In this document: piece by piece, positions 6,278 to 15,443 of the stretch
Layout of the letters: each line of letters begins with the position of its first letter
Numbering within the stretch: position 1 is the stretch's first letter
Notes under the pieces: generated by a model
The model's database searches: none
The model's input: the letters and a program-made list of their open reading frames with translations, nothing else
What the model was told of the DNA's origin: nothing
Source of the DNA: Planctomycetaceae bacterium
Lineage (GTDB): Bacteria; Planctomycetota; Planctomycetia; Pirellulales; Pirellulaceae
Assembly: GCA_002709045.1 (NCBI GenBank)
Contig: PAPJ01000033.1
Span: forward strand, 1-32,979
Reading direction: 5' to 3'
Length of the DNA: 32,979 nt
Position numbers and translations under genes: made by a program

Positions 6278-8761
6278 ATGAGACGTTTATCCCCGCAAAT
6301 CGTCACTTCGGCATCGCTTTTGGCGATGTTGATGATCCTCACCTCGGTCGTTCAAGCTTCGTCACCTGCTCTGAGCATTATTACTCCACGTAATGTGCAG
6401 CGCGGTGCTGAAAATACTATCTCCTTCAACGGAGCTCGTCTGGATGATGCCGAAGAAATCCTCTTCTTCTCATCCGGATTTGAAGTTGTCGAATTGACAC
6501 CGGAAGCCGGGAAGGTGACAGCCAAAGTTAATATTGCAGCTGATTGCAGGCTAGGGGAACACGTTGCCCATGTTCGCTGTAAAAGTGGTCTGACTGAATA
6601 CCGAACATTCTGGGTTGGACCCTTTGGAGCTACCGCTGAAGTCGAGCCAAACAGTAGCTTTGAAGCACCTCAAAAAATCGAACTCAATACCACAGTCCAT
6701 GGTGTAGTAACCAACGAAGACGTGGATTACTATGCGGTGGAATTGAAAGCTGGCCAGCGTATCTCGGCGGAAATCGAAGCGATGCGTTTAGGAACCACTT
6801 TGTTTGACCCTTATATTGCCATCATCGATGCAAAGCGATTTGAATTGTCCGCTGATGACGATACTCCACTCACAAAACAGGATGCTGTTGCTTCGGCTGT
6901 TGCTAAAGAGGACGGTACTTACTATGTAATGGTTCGTGAAAGCAGTTATGCCGGTAACGGTAACTGTCGCTACAACCTACACGTTGGAACATTTCCTCGC
7001 CCACTGGCTGTCTATCCTGCCGGTGGAAAAATCGGTGACACCATTGATGTGAAATTTGTTGGCGATCCAACCGGAGTTATTAGTCAATCTGTTCAACTCC
7101 CGGCTGAATCCATTGATCAATACGCTCTGGTACCTCAGGATGCCAACGGCGTTGCTCCTTCAGGTAATCCATTCATGCTTTCCGAAAACGGAAACTCACT
7201 GGAAACTGAACCAAATGAAACTGTCGCTGAAGCCTGTGCTGCTGCATTGCCAAATGCATTCAACGGTATCGTACAGGCGGAAGGAGATATCGACTGCTTC
7301 AAGTTTACGGCAAAGAAAGGTCAGGTATTCGATATCGAATGTTTCGCTCGCCGTATTCGCTCACCACTTGATCCTGTCATGAATCTTTATAATGCTAGTG
7401 GTGCTTCGCTGGCCGGTAACGATGACTCTCGTGGACCTGACAGTTACTTCCGCTACACTTTTCCAGCCGATGGTGAATATGTGCTGCGAATTACTGATCA
7501 CCTTAAACGAGGAGGGGATACCTTTGTCTACCGTGTGGAGTTCCGTCCGGTAAAAGCACAACTTTCTTTAGGTATTCCCCGCGTTGCACGCTACTCCCAA
7601 TCACGGCAACAAATCTATGTTCCCCGCGGTGGTAAATATGCAACTCTGATTTCAGCATCACGAGCAAACTTTGGTGGAGACATCACCATCGAAGGTAACG
7701 ACCTGCCACAGGGAGTTACGATGCATGCTCCACCAATGCCTTCCAATATGAGCGTTATGCCAGTTGTCTTCGAAGCAGCAGCGGATGCTCCAATTGCCGG
7801 TAAACTAATAAAATTCCAGGGGAAGCATGTTGATCCCGCCACAGGGATCGCAGGACACTTCAAGAACCGTGCTGACCTTGTCGTTGCCGCACCGGGGCAG
7901 TCGCTCTATGTTTACAAAGATGTTGAGCAACTACCAATTGCCGTTGTCGACGAACTACCATTCAATATCGAAATTGTTCAACCAAAAGTGCCGATTGTTC
8001 AGAATGGTGAAATGGCTCTGAAAGTTTTGATCCATCGTAAAGAAGGATACAATGAAGCGGTTACGCTGCAATTTCCCTTCCGACCGCCGGGGATAGGTAC
8101 CCGCTCAACAGTAGTTGTTCCGGCCGGGGCAACGGAAGCCACTTATCCACTCAATGCTGCCGGCAATGCTCAGATTCGCGAATGGCCAATCTATGTCTTA
8201 GGTTCTGCCAATGTAAACGGTACAGCCTGGGTTTCCAGTCAAATGGCCACGCTCGGTGTAGCTGCTCCGTATGTTGGACTGGCACTTGAGCGAGCTGCTT
8301 GCGAACAGGGTCAGGAAACTCAGTTGTATGGGAAAATCACACAAACAACTGCCTTTGATGGGAATGCTAAAGTCGAACTGCTAGGACTTCCGAATCTGGT
8401 TACCTCGACCGATCTGGACTTTGACAAAGCGGCTGAAGAACTGACATTTAATATTCAGACCGACAAAACAAGTCCGGCTGGAAAACACACAAATGTCTTT
8501 TGCCGTATTACGATCATGCAAAATGGTGAACCCATCGTTTTCCGTACTGCAGCGACCACACTACAAATCGACAAACCATTGCCTCCACCACCAAATGCTC
8601 CTCCCAAGCCAATGCCGATGCCTGTTGCTCAGGCACCAAAGCCAATGCCGATGCCAGCTCCGATGCCAATGGCCAAACCATTGACTCGTCTGGAAAAACT
8701 TCGTCTAGCTGCCAAGCAGCGGGCAGAAGGCGATACCCCGGCCGGTTCGGAAGAGAAGTAA
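6278..8761 (+). CDS. exported protein with two PPC domains and a Pro-Met-rich tail
   Basis: ATG at 6278 has AGGA 4 nt upstream and gives a proper signal peptide (hydrophobic LLAMLMILTSVVQA); the frame is open from 6215 but that extension looks non-coding. The product has 827 residues. An N-terminal Ig-like part (residues ~30-115) is followed by a first PPC domain (~120-235, beginning AEVEPNSSFEAPQ with DVDYYAVELKAGQ) and a second (~310-430, beginning ETEPNETVAEA with DIDCFKFTAKKGQ). A beta-rich region follows, then a low-complexity tail with several PKPMPMP-type units (~770-800) and a basic end. PPC domains are beta-sandwiches of secreted proteins, so this is probably a periplasmic or surface partner of the DUF1501 and DUF1549 proteins flanking it. 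Confidence 0.88.
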   Translation: MRRLSPQIVTSASLLAMLMILTSVVQASSPALSIITPRNVQRGAENTISFNGARLDDAEEILFFSSGFEVVELTPEAGKVTAKVNIAADCRLGEHVAHVRCKSGLTEYRTFWVGPFGATAEVEPNSSFEAPQKIELNTTVHGVVTNEDVDYYAVELKAGQRISAEIEAMRLGTTLFDPYIAIIDAKRFELSADDDTPLTKQDAVASAVAKEDGTYYVMVRESSYAGNGNCRYNLHVGTFPRPLAVYPAGGKIGDTIDVKFVGDPTGVISQSVQLPAESIDQYALVPQDANGVAPSGNPFMLSENGNSLETEPNETVAEACAAALPNAFNGIVQAEGDIDCFKFTAKKGQVFDIECFARRIRSPLDPVMNLYNASGASLAGNDDSRGPDSYFRYTFPADGEYVLRITDHLKRGGDTFVYRVEFRPVKAQLSLGIPRVARYSQSRQQIYVPRGGKYATLISASRANFGGDITIEGNDLPQGVTMHAPPMPSNMSVMPVVFEAAADAPIAGKLIKFQGKHVDPATGIAGHFKNRADLVVAAPGQSLYVYKDVEQLPIAVVDELPFNIEIVQPKVPIVQNGEMALKVLIHRKEGYNEAVTLQFPFRPPGIGTRSTVVVPAGATEATYPLNAAGNAQIREWPIYVLGSANVNGTAWVSSQMATLGVAAPYVGLALERAACEQGQETQLYGKITQTTAFDGNAKVELLGLPNLVTSTDLDFDKAAEELTFNIQTDKTSPAGKHTNVFCRITIMQNGEPIVFRTAATTLQIDKPLPPPPNAPPKPMPMPVAQAPKPMPMPAPMPMAKPLTRLEKLRLAAKQRAEGDTPAGSEEK

Positions 8762-8825
8762 TTGAATTAAATCCAGTATTATTTTAGATACGTTTGACAT
8801 TTTGATATTCAGGTCTTGTAACACA

Positions 8826-11258
8826 ATGACTGCTACAAAAAACATCCTGCGAAATCTAGTTCTATTCACATTCATTCTGACCAGCGCGGTTGCTTCGGCT
8901 GCTGAGTTGGTGGAAATCAATGTCTATCCAGAAAACATTGATCTTACGAATTCCAGAGACCGGCAACGTCTCATCGTACAGGCTCGGTTTGCTGACGGGA
9001 TTACTGAAGACGTCACAGAACAGGCAACGCTGACCAGTGCTAATAGCGAAATTTTGCGCAAGGATGGATACACTTTTTTTCCCGCTTCTGATGGCGAAAC
9101 GACCGTGAATGTGGAGTTTCAAGGCAAAGTGGTTCAAATTCCGGCAAAAGTACAGAATGCCGCGACAGTTCCTCCGATCAGCTTTACACTCGACGTAATG
9201 CCGGTCTTTCTTAAGGCAAATTGTAATACTGGTAGCTGCCATGGAGCCGCGCGAGGTAAAGACGGATTCAGGTTATCCCTATATGGTTTTGACATTAATG
9301 GCGACTATACACGAATCACTCGAGACTTCTCTTCGCGTCGAATTAACCTCGCATTCCCTGAAGAAAGCCTGCTGATAACCAAAGGAGCTGGTATTGTACC
9401 CCACACAGGTGGGACGCGTTTCCGTAAAGGCGATGAACTGTATGAAACTGTTCATGAATGGCTTGCTGACGGTGCTATCATCGATCAGGGAGAAATACCA
9501 ACCGTAACCAAAGTGGATATCTATCCCAAAGGCGCTGTTCTTAACGGTGAAGGTACTCAGCAAAAGATTACTGTTCGGGCTTATTACTCCGATGGTACCG
9601 ATCGCGATGTAACTCATCTGGCTTACTTTAGCTCGAACAATGACAACTCTGCCATTATTGAACAGGACGGTGTAGTCACAGCTCAGAATCGCGGTGAGGC
9701 ATTTATCATGGCTCGTTTTGATACTCACACCGTTGGTACTCACTTCATCGTGCTGCCTAAAAACTTGCAGTTTGCCTGGAATGAACTTCCCGAAAACAAC
9801 TACATTGATAAGCACATGCACAACAAGTTCAAAAATCTGCGTATCATTCCTTCAGAACTTTGTACGGATGAGGAATTCCTTCGTCGTGTGTCATTCGACG
9901 TGACCGGACGTTTACCAACGGTCGAAGAATACAATGCTTTCCTCACTGATACCGATCCTAAGAAACGTGACAAACTTGTTGACGAATTGTTAACCCGTAA
10001 AGAATTTGTTGAATTATGGGTAATGAAATGGGCTGAACTCTTAACAATTCGAACGACGAATCAGATTAGCTATAAATCTATGCTGCTTTACTATACATGG
10101 CTGCAGGAGCGTGTAGCGAACAATGTTCCGATGAATGTTATGGTTCAGGAATTACTTGGAAGCAATGGTGGTACCTTTGCCAATGCAGCAACAAATTACT
10201 ACCAAAACGAAACAAATACTTTGAAGGTCGCTGAAAATGTAGCTCAGGTCTTTATGGGCATGAGGATGCAGTGTGCTCAATGTCACAATCATCCATTTGA
10301 CCGCTGGACAATGGACGACTACTACAGTTTTGCCGCATTCTTCTCTCAGATCGGACGCAAGCGAGGTGAAGACCCGCGTGAAATCATCGTTTTTAACAGT
10401 AACTCAGGCGACGTTCGTCATCCAGTCGGAAATCGGGTTATGGCTCCTAAATTCCTCGGAGGCGAAACCCCGGACGTTGCCGGTAAAGACCGTCGTCAGG
10501 TAATGGCCCAATGGCTTGCTTCTGATGATAATCCGTTCTTCGCTCAGAACCTGTCCAATATTGTTTGGGCTCACTTCTTCGGCAAAGGTATCATTCAGGA
10601 AGTGGATGATGTTCGAATTAGTAATCCACCGGTGAATAAAGAACTGCTGGACGCTCTTTCACTGAAACTCACCGAATACAACTATGATTTCAAGAAGTTG
10701 GTTCGTGATATTTGTACTTCGCGTACCTATCAACTCAGTACGAAGACCAATGAAACAAACGAGAAAGACACCACCAATTTCTCACATGCCACATTAAGAC
10801 GTTTACGAGCAGAGGTTCTGCTTGATGCCATCACGCAGGTAACGACCACCTCTAATAAATTCCCTGGGCTACCCAGCGGTGCTCGTGCTGTCCAAATTGC
10901 TAATGGTAATACCAGCACCTACTTCCTAACGACGTTTGGTCGGGCCAAACGTGAAACAGTCTGTTCCTGCGAAGTCAAAATGGAACCCAATCTCTCACAA
11001 GCATTGCACATGCTTAATGGAGATACTGTGAATGCCAAAGTCACGCAGGGTGGTCTGGTCGCCACACGTCTTGGCGAAGAGGTCCCGCACGAAAAGATCA
11101 TTGAAGAAATCTACATTCGTTGTATGACTCGCAAACCAACCGAAAAAGAACTTACCAACTTGATGGAGTTGGTTGGACAAGAAGAAAACAAACAACAAGC
11201 TCTGGAAGACGTCTTCTGGGCCCTCCTGAACTCAAGAGAATTCGTATTTAATCACTAA
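8826..11258 (+). CDS. DUF1549/DUF1553 protein with Ig-like (BIG2) repeats and heme-like motifs
   Basis: ATG at 8826 begins a signal peptide (NLVLFTFILTSAVASA); the upstream in-frame TTG at 8802 is less likely. The mature part starts with a BIG2-like domain (~22-115), then a cytochrome-like segment with CNTGSCHGAA at 133-142, and a second BIG2-like domain (~230-310). DUF1549 follows (~315-520: EEFLRRVSFDVTGRLPT, WAELLTIRT, and a canonical CAQCHNHPFDRW at 483-494). DUF1553 comes next (~555-800: NPFFAQNLSNIVWAHFFGKG, then RRLRAEVLLDAI). The true CxxCH at 483 can attach heme c; the first motif is CxxxxCH, a spaced variant common in this family. Predicted to be an exported redox or binding protein working with the DUF1501 protein; activity unknown. 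Length is normal for the family. Confidence 0.92.
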   Translation: MTATKNILRNLVLFTFILTSAVASAAELVEINVYPENIDLTNSRDRQRLIVQARFADGITEDVTEQATLTSANSEILRKDGYTFFPASDGETTVNVEFQGKVVQIPAKVQNAATVPPISFTLDVMPVFLKANCNTGSCHGAARGKDGFRLSLYGFDINGDYTRITRDFSSRRINLAFPEESLLITKGAGIVPHTGGTRFRKGDELYETVHEWLADGAIIDQGEIPTVTKVDIYPKGAVLNGEGTQQKITVRAYYSDGTDRDVTHLAYFSSNNDNSAIIEQDGVVTAQNRGEAFIMARFDTHTVGTHFIVLPKNLQFAWNELPENNYIDKHMHNKFKNLRIIPSELCTDEEFLRRVSFDVTGRLPTVEEYNAFLTDTDPKKRDKLVDELLTRKEFVELWVMKWAELLTIRTTNQISYKSMLLYYTWLQERVANNVPMNVMVQELLGSNGGTFANAATNYYQNETNTLKVAENVAQVFMGMRMQCAQCHNHPFDRWTMDDYYSFAAFFSQIGRKRGEDPREIIVFNSNSGDVRHPVGNRVMAPKFLGGETPDVAGKDRRQVMAQWLASDDNPFFAQNLSNIVWAHFFGKGIIQEVDDVRISNPPVNKELLDALSLKLTEYNYDFKKLVRDICTSRTYQLSTKTNETNEKDTTNFSHATLRRLRAEVLLDAITQVTTTSNKFPGLPSGARAVQIANGNTSTYFLTTFGRAKRETVCSCEVKMEPNLSQALHMLNGDTVNAKVTQGGLVATRLGEEVPHEKIIEEIYIRCMTRKPTEKELTNLMELVGQEENKQQALEDVFWALLNSREFVFNH

Positions 11259-11436
11259 GTCTGTGATCAGACACATCCAAATAACGGGTGTCCTGAGACA
11301 AAGCTTATTTATAAATCCACGGAAAACTCAAGATAGATTTTTCTAAACATCGCCTGATCTGAAATTAGCATGGTTTGCATCTATAAGCATTCCGCAACCT
11401 TTCCGGTCATAAGCAATCATTACTTGGAGAAGAGTT

Positions 11437-14157
11437 ATGATCCGTCGTTTTTTGCTTGGCCTGCTTCTGCTTGGAATCGCCACTGTAACCTACGGCCAGG
11501 AAAACACTAAAGAAGAAAAGATAACATGGGACGATCATGTTGCTGCCATCTTACGTCAGCGCTGCGTGACATGCCATAATGTGGACCTGAAGAGCGGCGG
11601 CCTTGATATTACAACCTATACGAACATCATGCTGGGTGGTTCCTCCGGTGATGTGTTGGAACCCGGCGATGCTGGCAGCAGTTATCTCTATCTGTTAATC
11701 ACACATGAGTCTGAACCCTTCATGCCACCGGATGAAGATCCGATCCCCGCTAAAGAGATCTCCTTGATCGAAAAGTGGATTAATCAGGGAATGCCTGAAA
11801 ATTCGGGTAGTAAAGTCATGGTGGCGAAAAAACCACGATTCGAACTGACTTTAGATCCCAATGCCACGGGCAAGCCTGACACACCACCAATGCCGGTACG
11901 TCTTAACAAAGCCCCTGGTGTATATTCGCCAAAACGAGCGGCCATTACGGCTATTGCAACTAACCCCTGGTCTTCCTTAACAGCTGTGGCTGGTCAGAAA
12001 AAAATATCCCTCTATGATGTAGCTTCCATGGAGTTACTTGGGATACTCGATTATCCGGAAGGGATCGCGCATGCACTTAAGTTCAGCCGTAACGGAAGCT
12101 TGTTGTTAGCAGGCGGCGGAATAGGTTCACAATCCGGCAAGGTTGTCGTCTACAACGTAAAAAATGGCGAACGTATTTTTGAAGTGGGTGACGAATATGA
12201 TGTCGTACTAGGAGCTGACATCAGTGCGGATCAATCCATGATTGCTTTGGGTGGACCACAGAAAATGATCCGCGTTTATTCAACTGCTACAGGTGATCTG
12301 CTCTATGAAACCAAAAAACATACCGATTGGATCACTAAAATGGAATTCAGTCCTGACGGTGTACTTTTGGCCACCGGTGATCGCAACGGCGGTATGCACG
12401 TCTGGGAAGCTCATACCGGGCGTGAATATTTGACACTTAAAGGCCATTCAAATCGTATCACGGGTATTTCTTGGCGACTCGATTCAAATATTCTTGCAAC
12501 CAGTTCTATCGACGGTAGTGTTCGACTCTGGGAAATGGAAGAAGGGCGTCAGGTAAAAACCTGGGGAGCCCATGGTGGTGGTGTTACGAGTCTGGAGTTC
12601 GCTCGAGATGGTCGGCTTGTAACCACAGGTCGAGACCGCACAGCGAAAATCTGGAATCAGGACGGAGCGGCTCAGGCGACCTACCCGGCATTTGCTGACA
12701 TCGCTCTGGAAGTTTCTTTCTGCGATGAATCTAATCGTATTATCGCCGGTGACTGGACTGGAAAAATAAACGTGTGGAAGACAGATGACAATGCACTAGT
12801 CGGTGAACTAGCTGTCAATCCGCTGCCTTTAGAAGCCCGGTTGGAACAGGCAAATGCCGGTCTGAATCAGGCTCAGACAGCCTACAAGCCGCTGGCTGAT
12901 ACTTCTGCAGCAGCGACCGCCAAAGTCAATACAATTAAGACAAATCTGTTAGCTGCTAACAAAAAAGTGACTGCTGCCAAAGCAGCATTGGATGCAGCAA
13001 ATGAAAAAATTGCCACTTATACCAAAACGGCTGCTGAACAGGATACGCAATATAAGGCGCTAACTGCTACGATTGCCAAAACGACTCCGGTCATCCCTTC
13101 ACTGACCGAATCTGTGGCTCAGGCCAAACAAGCGGCTGGTAAAAATGCTGACGATAAAGAACTCGGTCAGCTTGCGGCTCAACTGGACGCTGCTCTTGCT
13201 AAACGATCCACTGATCTGACTAAAGCTCAAGCTGATGCCGCTGCTATCAAGAAACTGCTTGATACCACTCGTACTCAGCTGGCGGCTAGTCAAAAAGCCG
13301 CAACGGATGCAACAACAACTATGACCGCCGGTCAAAAAGAAGTTGCTACGATCACACCAACTGTTAAGCCTGCCGAGGAGGCTGCCGCAGTAGCTCTTAA
13401 AGCTGCAACAGACTCCAAGGCTATCGTAGATTCAGCACAGACACTGGTAGCTAAATGGACCGAAGAAATAGAATTCACTGCTAAAATGACTGACCTCAAA
13501 AGTCGGCTGGCCGCTGCCTTTGAAACTTTATTAACCAATCAGCAGACGCATGCTGAAATGATGGCAAATATGGATGAGGTTCAGAAACAGTACGATGCTG
13601 CAAACCAGGTGGTAACTACAACGAACACTGTTGTTCAGGATGCAACAAAACGTGTGACCGATAGCGAAGCTGTCGCCAAAGCTGAACTGGATAAGCAAAA
13701 CGCTGCCACAACTGTTCATACCAACGCTACAGCTGCCGCCGCTAAACTCAAAGCCGCAGTAGGCGCTCTTAATGAGGCTGTTGCTAAATCAAATGAGGCT
13801 GTTACCAAGAGTGGCGGAGATGCTGAATTAAAGAAAGCAGCTGACGCTCTAAAAGCTTTAACCGACAAAAAGACTGCCGAAATACCAGTTACTGACAAAG
13901 CCGTTGCTGATGCTCTGACGAACCTCAACGGCGCTAAAGCTGTTTACCTGAATGCTCAGAAAGCTGTAACTACGGCTCAGAACGATCTGACGGTTAAGAA
14001 AAAGGCGTACGAAGAGGCTCTGGCTGCTCGTAAACCTCATGAAGAAGCATTGGCTGCCGCTCAAGCTTCATCGGAGGCCGAAAACAAGAAGGTTAGCGAC
14101 TCAGAACTCGCTCTTGAGTCAATTGAAGCAGAACTCGCTGCTTTGCAAGCTAGCTAA
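11437..14157 (+). CDS. exported cytochrome-like WD40 protein with a long alanine-rich coiled-coil tail
   Basis: ATG at 11437 has GGAGAAGAG just upstream. A signal peptide (FLLGLLLLGIATVTYG, cleavage near 20) leads into a planctomycete cytochrome C domain with CVTCHN at 43-48 and EPFMPPDEDPIP near 97-108. About seven WD40 blades follow (~160-455; clear ones contain ISADQSMIALGG, FSPDGVLLATGDRNG and LDSNILATSSIDGSVRLWE). From ~463 to the end, some 440 residues are rich in Ala, Lys, Thr and Glu with repeated helix-forming runs and almost no Gly or Pro, a predicted long coiled coil. Cytochrome plus WD40 is a known planctomycete combination; the length of the tail is the odd part. Last gene of the block, 178 bp after the DUF1549 gene. 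Confidence 0.9.
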   Translation: MIRRFLLGLLLLGIATVTYGQENTKEEKITWDDHVAAILRQRCVTCHNVDLKSGGLDITTYTNIMLGGSSGDVLEPGDAGSSYLYLLITHESEPFMPPDEDPIPAKEISLIEKWINQGMPENSGSKVMVAKKPRFELTLDPNATGKPDTPPMPVRLNKAPGVYSPKRAAITAIATNPWSSLTAVAGQKKISLYDVASMELLGILDYPEGIAHALKFSRNGSLLLAGGGIGSQSGKVVVYNVKNGERIFEVGDEYDVVLGADISADQSMIALGGPQKMIRVYSTATGDLLYETKKHTDWITKMEFSPDGVLLATGDRNGGMHVWEAHTGREYLTLKGHSNRITGISWRLDSNILATSSIDGSVRLWEMEEGRQVKTWGAHGGGVTSLEFARDGRLVTTGRDRTAKIWNQDGAAQATYPAFADIALEVSFCDESNRIIAGDWTGKINVWKTDDNALVGELAVNPLPLEARLEQANAGLNQAQTAYKPLADTSAAATAKVNTIKTNLLAANKKVTAAKAALDAANEKIATYTKTAAEQDTQYKALTATIAKTTPVIPSLTESVAQAKQAAGKNADDKELGQLAAQLDAALAKRSTDLTKAQADAAAIKKLLDTTRTQLAASQKAATDATTTMTAGQKEVATITPTVKPAEEAAAVALKAATDSKAIVDSAQTLVAKWTEEIEFTAKMTDLKSRLAAAFETLLTNQQTHAEMMANMDEVQKQYDAANQVVTTTNTVVQDATKRVTDSEAVAKAELDKQNAATTVHTNATAAAAKLKAAVGALNEAVAKSNEAVTKSGGDAELKKAADALKALTDKKTAEIPVTDKAVADALTNLNGAKAVYLNAQKAVTTAQNDLTVKKKAYEEALAARKPHEEALAAAQASSEAENKKVSDSELALESIEAELAALQAS

Positions 14158-14173
14158 AAGAAAACTCTTTTTT
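14156..14173 (+). terminator. weak AT-only terminator candidate after the WD40 gene
   Basis: AAAAGA (14156-14161), a 4-nt loop AAAC and TCTTTT (14166-14171) form a short AT-rich stem followed by a T-run. It overlaps the stop codon of the WD40 gene and is close to the end of the convergent yjbQ gene. It is weak by GC content but well placed. Confidence 0.3.
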
Positions 14174-14178
14174 GATTT

Positions 14179-14598
14179 TCATTCTCCCTGCAAAGTCAAA
14201 ACCAATCGGCGCGGTGTGGCATAGTCACGGTGTTCTGCCAAATAAATCCCCTGCCAGGTTCCAAGGGCTATTTTACCGTTAGCAACAGGTACGATCACGC
14301 TGGCACCTAATAACGAACTTTTTACGTGAGCAGGCATATCATCCGGACCTTCCATCGTATGGATATAAGGAAAGTTCTCCGGTGCAATAGCATTCAGAGA
14401 AGACTCCAGATCAACACGAACATCAGGATCCGCATTTTCATTAATTGTTAGTGAAGCCGATGTGTGTTGAATAAATATATGCAATAAACCAATGGCAACA
14501 TCAGCAATTTCGGGTAGCCCATCAAGAATTTCCCCGGTGATGAGATGGAAACCGCGTTGACGTGCATCTAATGTGATCGTTCGTTGAGACCAGAGCAT
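14179..14598 (-). CDS. yjbQ: YjbQ/UPF0047 family protein
   Basis: The frame opens at 14610, but the second Met (14598) matches where family members usually begin and has GAGAA upstream, giving 139 residues. All family signatures are present: RGFHLITGEI, HIFIQHTSASLTINENADP with the conserved histidines, DMPAHVKSSLLG, and GTWQGIYLAEHR near the C-terminus. The fold is a small cytoplasmic beta-barrel trimer. Some databases name it secondary thiamine-phosphate synthase because the E. coli protein has weak activity of that kind, but the physiological role is not settled. No thiamine genes are nearby. It is a single gene convergent with the WD40 gene. Confidence 0.93.
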   Translation of the reverse strand: MLWSQRTITLDARQRGFHLITGEILDGLPEIADVAIGLLHIFIQHTSASLTINENADPDVRVDLESSLNAIAPENFPYIHTMEGPDDMPAHVKSSLLGASVIVPVANGKIALGTWQGIYLAEHRDYATPRRLVLTLQGE

Positions 14599-15126
14599 AT
14601 TGTTTCTCATAATTTTTTTTATTTCTGACCTATTAAGTTTACCGATTGTGAGATTTTTTTATTCCACTCAACAGACATTATTTCTGAAGGTTCTCAGCAG
14701 TTATTCTGACTAAATGGTTTTCACTTTTTTAGAACTACACTTTAAAAGTCAATTAGGGGGGGACCAATTTAAATGCGAAGAAAACCTTTATGGGGAGATT
14801 TAACGCCTCTATTACATGTTAAATGATGGTAAATCCACTGTTATAAAATACTGCTGTAATTCATCCGAAGCTCGTCAAAATTTAACATTTTTAACGAAAA
14901 TAAAGACTGATCTGAGATTTTAGATAAACTGTGATGTAGGAACTATTATTAGGAAATATCGAACTTTCTAAATTGAGTACTCTGGAAGAAATTCTTCCCT
15001 TATTTTTTTAAGATTTTTGTTGACTCTGAATTGTTAGAGCTAATAATAGGGCTCTTCAAGAGATTAGTTTTTTGGCGTGGCAGTTAATTCAGTTATTAGC
15101 CAAGAGACGTTAAGGTGGGGAAATCA
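14599..15126. other. AT-rich intergenic region without a gene
   Basis: No open frame with coding character on either strand. A terminator-like hairpin GGAAG-AAATT-CTTCC at 14984-14998 is followed by TTATTTTTTT. A second hairpin-like stretch, CTCTT-C-AAGAG around 15052-15062, is followed by a T-run. A run of seven G residues lies near 14756-14762. These could be promoter/attenuator elements for the downstream 15127 or 15444 loci, or remnants of decayed DNA. Confidence 0.4.
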
Positions 15127-15329
15127 ATGATTCAATAGCATTCCAAAAACTTGTTATAAGAATTGAATCTCTCCTTAGCATGATCAAGCAAGCCCAGGGT
15201 ACTTGAGAAGAACTTGATCAATTAATCCAGGAACAAACACGCGTTTTACGTGGTTCGCTTCCAAATCGCTCCAGCATAAAGTATGGCCTTACACTGAACC
15301 AGTATTCGATATATATCGTACTGAACTAG
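15127..15329 (+). pseudogene. possible decayed small gene (in-frame stop plus frameshift)
   Basis: A strong Shine-Dalgarno-like GGTGGGG lies 6 nt before an ATG at 15127, but that frame meets TAG after three codons. One frame over, from 15129, the sequence reads as a plausible helical protein: AFQKLVIRIESLLSMIKQAQ, then GT, a TGA at 15204-15206, then EELDQLIQEQTRVLRGSLPN, RSSIKYGLTLNQYSIYIVLN and TAG at 15327. The two halves join in one frame if the TGA is read as a sense codon (a GGA-to-TGA change would do). This is consistent with a short gene broken by one indel and one point mutation. No family recognised; chance cannot be excluded over so few codons. Confidence 0.3.
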
Positions 15330-15443
15330 GTTGCCTCTTTTATGTCGGAATAGTGTGACTGCTACAGCACAAAACTGGAGCCGGTCAAATATTAAGCAAC
15401 TACGAAAAAATATACATCTTTTAACTATGAGGATATTAATCCA

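Noticed and set aside
15240..15285. Possible tRNA because of a GGTTCGCTTCC stretch and nearby CCA
   Set aside because: No acceptor, D or anticodon stems can be built around it, and the surrounding sequence reads better as decayed coding DNA.
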